Assembly: GCA_017414965.1 (NCBI GenBank)
Contig: JAFQJL010000007.1
Coordinates: 1-64,000, forward strand
DNA: 64,000 nucleotides
Direction: 5' to 3'
DNA from: Clostridia bacterium
Lineage (GTDB): Bacteria; Bacillota; Clostridia; Oscillospirales; Acutalibacteraceae
The notes beneath the pieces are model-generated. The model had not been told where the DNA came from. It ran no database searches and was given only the letters and a program-made list of their open reading frames with translations. Positions within the stretch are counted from its first letter, which is position 1. Each line of letters starts with the position of its first letter. This document shows, in pieces, positions 1 to 9,000 of the stretch. The position numbers and the translations under genes were made by a program.

Positions 1-1
1 C

Positions 2-1075
2 GACCACGGCGGCAACACCGAATTACCGGAAGGCGCCACCGAACTGATTTCGGGTGGCGATTTCTCGGATGCGGCTATGACCGGTTGGGCGAAAAACCTT
101 GGCACCAACGAAGGCGTGGTTGCAAACGGCTATTTGTCCTATATCAAGGATGCTACGGGCGGTCGCTATGTGGCGGCACCGGGCGTAACGGCTCAGCCGG
201 GCAAGACCTACGTGTTGTCCTATTACTACTGGGTTGAAAATGCCGCTGCCGGCGGTGCTTATACCCGCGTCCGTGTGTTGAGTAGCGGCGGCACGACGAA
301 CGACCAGGCGGTGTTTGGCACGGGTGCCACCTACGACATTCTTTCGGAAGATACCAATGGTTGGGTGCGTGTGGAGAAGACCTTCACCGTGCCGGCTGAT
401 TTGGATACGACCGCTTATCCGCAGATGCGTGTGTGGGTATACAATTGCAAAAACGTCAGCAGTACCGCTGTTGGAGATATCTACTACGACGATATTTCGT
501 TGTATTGCGTGGATGACATTGCCGAAGAGGTCGTTCCGACCGACCACGGCGGCAATACCGAACTGCCGGAAGGTGCTACCGAGTTGATCGCCGGCGGCGA
601 TTTCTCGGATGCCTCTCTGCCGGATTGGAACGGCAACAAAACCGATAACACGGTTGTTGTAGCGGACGGTATGCTGAAATTCAGCAAGGATGCGACCGCG
701 CAAAAATACATCAATTCCCCGAATGTGGCAATTCAGCCGGGCAAGACTTACGTATTGTCTTACTACTACTGGATGACCAACGTAGTAACCGATGCTTATA
801 GCCGCGCCCGTGTGCTCACCAGCCCGGGTTCCACTGTGGTTGAATCGAGCGTGAACGTGGTTGATACGGTGTCCGGCAATACCGATGGCTGGGTACGTGT
901 GGAAAAGACCTTCACCGTATCGGAGACCTTTGATACCACTTCCTACCCGAATATGCAGGTCTATCTGTATAACACCTACGCGGTGCCGAGTGATAAGACT
1001 CGCATCGGTGACTTGTATATCGACGACGTGTCGTTGTATTGCGTGGATGACATTGCCGAAGAGGTCGTTCCGACC
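2..1075 (+). repeat. Two tandem coding repeats of 540 and 534 bp
   Basis: Units 2-541 and 542-1075 both start with gaccacggcggcaa and encode DHGGNTELPEGATELI followed by GGDFSDA. They stay in frame and encode successive carbohydrate-binding-like modules. A third, more diverged unit starts at 1076. DNA similarity is highest at the module boundaries. Confidence 0.8.
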
Positions 1076-2779
1076 GACCACGGCGGTGATCCGGAACTGC
1101 CGGAGGGTGCTGTGAACGTCGTTGACAACGGCGATTTCTCCGCCGGTCAAACCGGATCTTACAACTGGGAAGCGGCTGTCGCTGTCGATGGTATGGCCAA
1201 GCACGAGGCGGTCGCCAATGCATATTGGCAGTTGAACGCGCAGGTGGAAGCCGGCAAGACCTACATCCTTTCCTACTACATTTTCGTGACGGATGCGCCG
1301 TCCGGCTTTAGCTTTAACAACTTCATTGCCGGTGCAGGTTCCTACGTTTCTTGGAAAGATAATATTCTCACCTCGATTGCCGCGACGACTAACGGCTGGC
1401 AGCGTGTGACTTACACGTGGACGGCAGCCGGCAGCGGCACGGTGAATATCGGCTTTAAGAACTACGGTACGGCGGCCGGTGTGTACTACATCGACGATAT
1501 CTCGATCTATTGTCCGGACGATATCTATGTCGCCCCCGAAGTGTCCTATACCGAGATTCATGCGTCCGATGTGTCCTGCTTCTATGCGGTCGATCAGCTC
1601 GGTATGAGCCGCGCGACCTTCGCGCTGAACGTGGAAGGCGTGACCTTCCCGGCAGATGACTGGGCAACCTATAAGAATCTCAACAACGGCAGTTATTTCG
1701 ATGCCACCATCGACGGTGCGGCGAAGAAGGTCATGTTTGCCAAGATCAAGAAGGATAGCGACGACGGCACGTTCTATCGTGGCGAAGGTTCTATCTTGAT
1801 GTACATCGGCACCGACCAGATTACCAACGGTGCGGTCGCGAATGCGGAGAGCATCACCATTCCGGCGGGTACCAAGTTCTTGGATCCGGCGAATGCGTTG
1901 GTCGGCTGGCACTTTGTGGAGGATGTCACCATCGTGAAGTCGCTTGCGGCTGAAGGCTGGAAGCAGGAGACCGCGTTTGTGGGCTCGCAGTTGACTCTTG
2001 GCGACGTGCTTAAGACCGACGTTACCCTGAGCATTCCGGCGGCCGATTTCGATGCGGCTCTGCAGGTGAAAGCGACCGTCGCCAACGGCAGTGCCTCCGA
2101 AGAACTCTACTTCGATCTGCCGGATACCGCGGCGGCGAACGGCCAATACGTTATCCGCATTCCCACTGCGATCAAGAATATGAGCGATGTCTACACGTTG
2201 TCGCTGATCAACGGCGATGCTACGCTGGGCGCCACGCAGGAATACAGCGTTAAGTCCTACGCAGAAGCGGTCTTCGCGGCGGGCAACGGTGAATCTACGG
2301 AAGCGGTTGTGGCGCAGGTGCTGCTCAACTATGGTGCGGCGGCGCAGCAATACTTTGGTTATCACGTCGATAATCTGGCGAATACCGGCGACGGCATTGC
2401 GCTGGATGAAGCGACCTTTGACGAATTCTTGTCCGGTTGCGGTTATCCGGATGCCGTGGCAGACGTCACCGTTGTCGGTGATGCTACCGATTTCCTCGGT
2501 TACACGCTTCTTCTTCGCGACGCCACCACCATCCGTCTGAACTTTGCTTCGGCGGTGGCAGGCGCGACCGAAAAGGATGGGCGCTATTATGTGGAGATCA
2601 CCGGTCTGGGCGCGGCTAATCTGGACTACGTCAACACCGTAGAGATTGCCGGCACCACCTACAACGTCAGCGCATTGGGCTTGGCGAAGAAAGTCATTTC
2701 TGCGTCCGAGGATGCCGACTTTGTCTTGATGATGAAACTGTTGACGGCCTACAATTTTGCGGCTGAAATGTTAGCATAA
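2..2779 (+). CDS. Large secreted/surface protein with DHGG carbohydrate-binding-like repeats (5' end outside window)
   Basis: The reading frame is open from base 2, so this is the C-terminal 925 residues of a longer protein. It starts inside a repeat module; three modules open with DHGG at bases 2, 542 and 1076, each with a GDFS stretch, a KTYVLSYY-type strand and a terminal YYDDISLYC- or YIDDVSLYC-like strand, as in CBM4/9-like jelly-roll domains. Next comes a domain of about 130 residues containing IPAGTKF, then a C-terminal domain of about 270 residues (LTLGD, LLNYGAAAQQYFGY, FLGYTLLLRD) that is homologous to the end of the protein at 3058-11391. No LPXTG or SLH anchor is visible. Glycan binding is inferred from fold-like features; the true function is unknown. 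A small peptide gene follows 10 bases after the stop. Confidence 0.75.
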   Translation, partial: DHGGNTELPEGATELISGGDFSDAAMTGWAKNLGTNEGVVANGYLSYIKDATGGRYVAAPGVTAQPGKTYVLSYYYWVENAAAGGAYTRVRVLSSGGTTNDQAVFGTGATYDILSEDTNGWVRVEKTFTVPADLDTTAYPQMRVWVYNCKNVSSTAVGDIYYDDISLYCVDDIAEEVVPTDHGGNTELPEGATELIAGGDFSDASLPDWNGNKTDNTVVVADGMLKFSKDATAQKYINSPNVAIQPGKTYVLSYYYWMTNVVTDAYSRARVLTSPGSTVVESSVNVVDTVSGNTDGWVRVEKTFTVSETFDTTSYPNMQVYLYNTYAVPSDKTRIGDLYIDDVSLYCVDDIAEEVVPTDHGGDPELPEGAVNVVDNGDFSAGQTGSYNWEAAVAVDGMAKHEAVANAYWQLNAQVEAGKTYILSYYIFVTDAPSGFSFNNFIAGAGSYVSWKDNILTSIAATTNGWQRVTYTWTAAGSGTVNIGFKNYGTAAGVYYIDDISIYCPDDIYVAPEVSYTEIHASDVSCFYAVDQLGMSRATFALNVEGVTFPADDWATYKNLNNGSYFDATIDGAAKKVMFAKIKKDSDDGTFYRGEGSILMYIGTDQITNGAVANAESITIPAGTKFLDPANALVGWHFVEDVTIVKSLAAEGWKQETAFVGSQLTLGDVLKTDVTLSIPAADFDAALQVKATVANGSASEELYFDLPDTAAANGQYVIRIPTAIKNMSDVYTLSLINGDATLGATQEYSVKSYAEAVFAAGNGESTEAVVAQVLLNYGAAAQQYFGYHVDNLANTGDGIALDEATFDEFLSGCGYPDAVADVTVVGDATDFLGYTLLLRDATTIRLNFASAVAGATEKDGRYYVEITGLGAANLDYVNTVEIAGTTYNVSALGLAKKVISASEDADFVLMMKLLTAYNFAAEMLA

Positions 2780-2789
2780 GGAGGACATA

Positions 2790-2900
2790 ATGAAAAACTA
2801 TCACACTCCTGAAATTGAATTGGTCGCCATGAAGGCGACGGCAATCGTCACCGTCAGCTTGGAGCTGGACGAGGACGAAACGGATATCATTGAAGGCTAA
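2790..2900 (+). CDS. 36-residue acidic PEIEL peptide, cassette 1
   Basis: A short gene with its own RBS (aaggagg, overlapping the TAA of the upstream giant gene) and a following strong terminator. The product begins MKNYHTPEIEL, has a short hydrophobic middle (ATAIVTVS) and an acidic tail (LELDEDETDIIEG). It is a clear paralogue of the 47-residue peptide at 11407-11550: both share MK, Y, PEIEL, A-AI-T-S and DE-E-DI at matching positions, and both follow a giant secreted protein. No signal peptide is present. It is not a domain I can name; small proteins with a Y--PEIE start occur in gut Clostridia, but I know of no assigned function. The conserved start and variable acidic tail recall peptide precursors or small partner proteins; that is inference. 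Confidence 0.75.
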   Translation: MKNYHTPEIELVAMKATAIVTVSLELDEDETDIIEG

Positions 2901-2910
2901 ATAAACCGAT

Positions 2911-2954
2911 CCCCACCGTCCGCTTCGGCGGACGGTGGGGGGAGACCCTTTTTA
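2911..2954 (+). terminator. Intrinsic terminator after PEIEL peptide 1
   Basis: A perfect 13-bp stem (ccccaccgtccgc / gcggacggtgggg) closed by a TTCG tetraloop and followed within a few bases by cccttttta. It ends the first giant protein/peptide cassette. Confidence 0.9.
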
Positions 2955-2955
2955 T

Positions 2956-2975
2956 AACGGGACAGATGTCCCGTT
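2956..2975. repeat. Inverted repeat AACGGGACA-GA-TGTCCCGTT
   Basis: Two perfect 9-base arms around a 2-base centre, between the terminator of cassette 1 and the start of the second giant gene. Its compact, symmetric form suits a protein-binding site. No T run follows, so it is unlikely to be a terminator. Function is unknown. Confidence 0.5.
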
Positions 2976-3057
2976 AATTTCTCGTTAACGTTGGAAATTC
3001 CCACCAACACAGGTGGTTTCATATAAAGCGATTTCCCTAAATAAAGGAGGAATACTC

Positions 3058-6000
3058 GTGAAAACAGCAAAGTTTACAGGCAAGCGTGTTCTGGCGGTGT
3101 TGTCCGCTTTGGCGCTGCTGGCTACGGCGCTTCCGGCGGTACTGCTTCCGGCGGCGTCGGCGTCGGCTATCACGCCGGAGACCGAACTTTCTGCGACTGT
3201 AACCGGTTCCAACCTCATTTCGAATAGTGGATTTGAAAACACCACCGATGGTTGGACGGCTAACGGAAACGTGCTAAGCAAAAACACCACCATCACTCCA
3301 ACTGCGTCTGCCGGTATCGATGGCAGCTACGGTTTAAAGGTTGTGAGAAAAGGCACGCCGCAGGATATCGGCTTCTATTCCGATAATCTGTCGGTCACCG
3401 GTGGCGCTACCTATGAATTCGGTGCGTGGGTACGGAGTGAGGAACTTGGCACGGACGGCAATGCGACCGCGTCCAATGCCTATATCACGCTGACTCAAAG
3501 CAGCGGGACTACCACGCGTTCTGCAACGGTTAGCGGATATACGGATGGCTGGGCAAAACTGTCCGGTATTATTACGGTAGATCCGAGCACCACGACGGTT
3601 TCGTTGAAGTTTTTGTTCGATTCGACGGCGACCAACTACGACACGTGGTATGTCGATAATGCGTGGCTGTATCAGACCACCGAGCAGTTGGTCACCTCGT
3701 CCGACTCGGCGCTCAACACCACGTTTGATGAAAACATCAAAACGTGGGCGCTGGGGCAGGCCGCTGGCGACTTCGACGGTCTGGATACCGCGGCGTTCCG
3801 TCGGGATACCGAAATCAAGCGCACCGGTAACGGTAGCTTGTATTTCGGCAAGGATAACCTCAACAAAAGTGTCTACGTTCAGTCCTCCGTCGATCTGATG
3901 AAGGTCGGCGCGACGGCCGGTCGTTCGTACACGTGGGGTATGTGGCTCGCCAGCCACGACAGTAACGCGATGGTACGGATGGACGTGGTTGCCGTCGACG
4001 CGAACGGCGTGCAAACGATTGTTGTCGGCCGCGAAGCGATGTTGTCCCGTGGCGACACGCTGAGCGATTGGATCAAACTGGCCACCACCGCAGCGCTTCC
4101 CAAGACGGCGGTGTCGGCCTATTTGCGCTTGGTGGTCGATGCCGGCCGTGTGCAGATGTTTGTGGACGACGTGTTCTTTACCGAGGCATCCACCACGATG
4201 CCCATTGGCACCGTGACCGCCGGTACGGCGGTGACCGCCAATGAGTTACTGGCAGGTTATACCTATACCGCCAGCTTGGCCGGTACGGTGACCTGCTACG
4301 ATTTGAACGGCAAACAGCTTCGCTCGGCTGCGGTTGCAGCAGGGGCGGAATTTACGGTACCGTCTGCGACGGTGGAAACGCTGTTTACGCCGTCGGCTGC
4401 GGGTGAACTGGCGTTTACGCAGATCGCCACGCCGACACAGGATGATGCCGGTTGGACCGCGCAGGTGGTCTGGCATCCGGAAAACGAGACGGGTGACGGC
4501 ATCCCGAAGGTCGTGTTTTTCCGCAATAGCTTTAAGATTACTAAGTCGGTTCAAAAAGCGGCGTTGCAGATGTTTACGCCCAATTTCCATAAAGATTTTC
4601 TCGTTAATAATGCCGGTGGATTGCTGAATACTTATATGACGACCGCGAATGGCAAATTGGACGCTTCGACCACAACGGTTTCCAACGACGCATGCCGTTT
4701 TGAGTCGTACACCTACGATTTGAGCACCAATCTGATCGTCGGCACCAATATGATCTCCATTGCGTCCTATCAAAGCGGCGATAACAATCCCGGTGGATTG
4801 ATCTGGCAGATGGATGTGGTGTACACCGACGGCACCACCGATCGTTTCGGTAGCGGTCTTTCCAATACCACCACTACCGCGTGTGTCAACACCGAATGTG
4901 GTTCTACTGACCCGAACGTGTGGTATGGCAATAACAATATCCAGGGTACAGGTTGGTATAAGATTACGTTGCCGGATACCATCGACACCACGGTTTGGAA
5001 TTTTGTCCCTGCCGTCAATCGCGGCACACCGCCGCTTGCCGGTGGCTTGGGCAGCATTGCCTACAACTGGGATTACAACTATATCACCGACCGCACCTCG
5101 CTGAATTTGAGTGCTGGTGCCTCGTCGGTATCGGCGAAAGCCGGTAGTGTAGCGGCCTTTGTTGCGCCGTACACTTCGCTCGACGGCACGCTGCCGAGCG
5201 AAGTGCGCGCTCGCCTGTATCAGGGTACTGACTATAAGGCGACCGTTACCGTCAAGTTGGCCACGGATACCACCGGTGCCGATGCGGGTAACGGTTTGCT
5301 GAAAGCCAGCTTTAAGGCGCCGGATTATCTGGCTGCCGGTACATATTCGTTGCGCGTGTATGAATCCGATCTGGATATCGGAGGGGACAGCACGCTGGCG
5401 ACGGTCACGCTGACTGCCGCCGGTCTGGCACCCATCACCGCCACGGTGAGCAAACAAAACGCGACCACCCTCGAGCAGCAAGAGCTTTCTTCCTATAGTT
5501 ATAATACCTCCGCTGTGGCAGATACCGTGACCGACCACGGTGGCGCCAACCTGCCGAGCGGCGCAGTCAACCTGTATACAAACGGCGATTTTGCCAGCGA
5601 AGCCAACGGTTATCTCGCGCTGACCGGTAATTCGTACAGAACGATGCAGAGTACCGGCACTGTCGTTGCCGGTACCACCTACAACGTGTCCCTGTATTAC
5701 TGGGCGGCCGATTTGAACGGCGGCAACCAATATTTGGTGCAGTATTACTGGACTAACGCAAATGGCGCGGTTGTTTCGCAGGAAAGAGTTGACAACGGGG
5801 CTACCGGCAACTATTTCCAGAGCTACAAGGGCGTTTCGGCGAGTTCTGCTTGGGCAGAGCACACCTTCCAGGTAAAAGCCCCCGAGGGCGCTGTTCAGCT
5901 TCGATTGGACATCTACTCCATTGAAAAAGCCAGCGGCACCGGTAAAACCGGCACGCTGTACATCGACGACCTCTGCGTCTACGATCCGAACATTGCGCCG

Positions 6001-9000
6001 GCCGACCACGGTGGCGCCAACCTGCCCGATGGTGCTGCCAACTTGTTCTCGAACGGCAGTTTCGCCGGCGAGGCCAACGGTATTCTCGCGCTGACTGGTA
6101 ATTCGTACAGAACGATGCAGAGCTCCGGCGCTGTCGTTGCCGGTACCACCTACAACGTGTCGCTGTATTACTGGGCGGCCGATTTGAACGGCGGCAACCA
6201 GTATTTGGTGCAGTATTACTGGACCAACTCCGGCGGCTCTGTGGTAGCACAGGAAAAGGTTGGCTCCGGATCCACGGGCAACTATTTCCAGAGTTACAAG
6301 GGCGTTTCGGAGAGTTCTGCTTGGGCAGAGCACACCTTCCAGGTGAAAGCCCCCGAGGGCGCTGTTCAGCTTCGATTGGACATCTACTCCATTGAAAAAT
6401 CCAGCGGCACCGGTAAGACCGGCACGTTGTACATCGACGACCTCTGCGTCTACGATCCGAAGAGTGCTGTCTCCGACCACGGCGGCGCCAACCTGCCGAA
6501 CGGCAAGACCAACCTGGTCCAAAACGGCGATTTCGCCAATGGCACCGCGAATTGGGAATTGTATAACGGCAGCGGTTTGGCCAGTATCGCCGATGGTATG
6601 GCAAAACTGACCGTTAACGGGGCGACTGGCATCGCCCAGACCGTTTCCGTGGAGGCCGGTAAGACCTACGTGCTCTCGTTCTACACATGGGTGACGGATG
6701 CCACAAATATGAAGACCGGTATCGAGCTGAATGGCGCTGGTTTTAGCTGGTCGGTGCAGAGTGGCAGCGGTCTTACCTCGGTGACCAACGGTTGGGTGGA
6801 GAACGCCTACACCATCACCCCGACCGAGTCCGGTAATCTGTGGTTCCGCATTCGTTGCGCGTGGGGCGGCGTCGGCAGATTCTATGTCGACGACGTCTGC
6901 GTTTACGATCTTAACGAAGGGGTGACGATCGATAACGATGTGATCCTCACCATCGATGGTAAGATCGAAAGTCCCGTGATGTATCTGCGCCCGTTTGGTA
7001 CCGGCGCCGGCTACTACGACTACGATGAGTTGTCCGCTTTTGCGGCCAGCGGCATCAAGTTGTACGCCACCTACGGCGGCTACCTTGGCGATCCCTCCAC
7101 CACCGGCCGCGATCGCTTGTGGGAGTCAGCAGATGACATCACCGATGGCGTGCTCAGCGATACGGCAAAGGCGATCTTGGACGAGGAACTCTACGAGATT
7201 CTGGATATCAACCCGCAAGCGATGGTGATGGTCAACATCGACATCGACGCACCGGATTGGTGGAAGGCCGCTAATCCGGATGAATGCTACGAGTACGCCA
7301 CCGCCACCGGTACGGCTACCTCCGTGTCCTTTGCTTCCACCAAATACCGCGAGGAAGCCTCGGCGGTCATTACAGAGATCATGAATTATCTGTACACCGC
7401 AGCCCCGTATCGTCACCGCATCTTTGGTATCCGCTTGACCGGCGGTTGCACCTACGAGTGGATGATGAACGGCTACGATACCAACAGTGCGTTTGACGGC
7501 TCCACGCCGATGATCGCGGCACTCAACGAGAAATTGGGTGGCACGAGCTATACGGCGGACGCCGTGAAAACGGCCGTGATGGCTGCCGGTAATGTCACGC
7601 TGATCAGCACGGAGACTGAACTTTCCGGCAACGCGCAGATCGCGTATGCGTACAACACGCTGTTGTCCGAGTCGGTCAGCGACACGCTGATCGCGTTTGC
7701 ACAGACGATCAAGGCCGCTTGCGCGAACAACTGGATCGTCGGCGGCTACAACGGTTATTTGTGGAACTTCCCGTCCTCCAACGGCATCGGCGCGTCTCAC
7801 ACGAGTATGAACCGTGTGCTGTCGAGCGAATACGTCGACTTCATCTGCTCGCCGCTTATTTACGGTGAGCGTGGCAACGGTCATTATCCGGCTGCGATGG
7901 CGATGAGCGAGAGCGTAGCCGCGCACGGCAAGCTGTACTTCTTGGAGCAGGATAACCGCACGCACGCCGCGCGCGTTGTCGATGGTAACGCGAATTCGGT
8001 CGGTAAGGTTGATACCGTCAAGCAGACGGTGGATCAGCTGGCGCGCGATCTGTCCATCGACTTAGTCAAGAATAACGGCTTCTGGACGTTTGATATGAAT
8101 GGCGGCTGGTTCAGCCATGAGGCGATTACCGCACGTCTGGCCCAGATCAAAAACGAATACGATATCAGCCAGACCTTGAATAACGGTACCAATAGCGAGA
8201 TCGCAGTCATCGTAGGCGACGATACGTACGATTATCTGGCTAACGACGCGATTGATAGTACTAAAAAGGGTGCGGTGTCGACGCGCTTGATTCAGGCGCT
8301 CTATGAGAAACAGCGCATAGAATTGGCGAAACTCGGCACGCCTTACGACACCATTGCGTTGAGCGACGTGTCGGCAGACATGCTCAGATCGTATAAACTG
8401 TTTATCGTGCTGTCGCCGTTTGGTATGACCGCCGATCAGGCGAACGTCCTGAAAGCGGCAGCGGCAGACGGAGACACCATTTTGTGGGTGTATATGCCCG
8501 GTCGCACGGAAGCTAACATCGAGGCGTTCACCGGTATGACAGTGTCGGTCGACAACGCCACCGCTTGCCTGCAGGCGACCACGGTCGGCTTGGAGGAAAG
8601 CTATCTCTACGGTGCGGCGACGGCCACCACCGGTCCGAAAGTAGTCATCGAGGGCGCCTCCAATGTACTGGCGCAGTACAACGGCGGTCAGACCGCCGCG
8701 GCTTGGGTGTCGGTTGACGGCTACACCAGCGTGTATTCGGCGGTGCCGAACGTGCCGGCGGCGTTGCTCCGCAAGCTTTGCGACGATGTCGATATCCATC
8801 GCTATACCGAGCATAAAGATGCCATTGTGGAAGCCAACAACAGCTACGTGACGGTTTCCTCGCACGTTGGCGGCGATCTGACGATCTCGTTGCCGCAGGA
8901 AAATGCAGCGGATCTCATCGTGTACGATGTGTTTGCCGGTAAGACGCTGACAAACAACGGCGGCACCGTTCAGCTGACGCTGGACGCCGAGGAGACGGCG

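Noticed and set aside
23-2365. 780-codon open frame on the - strand opposite the first giant gene
   Set aside because: It is the antisense of a repeat-rich, G+C-biased coding region; the + strand product has clear modules, while the antisense product is Arg/His/Val-rich without recognisable domains.
4246-6522. 758-codon open frame on the - strand inside the second giant gene
   Set aside because: Same antisense effect; its internal repeats merely mirror the 471-bp coding repeats.
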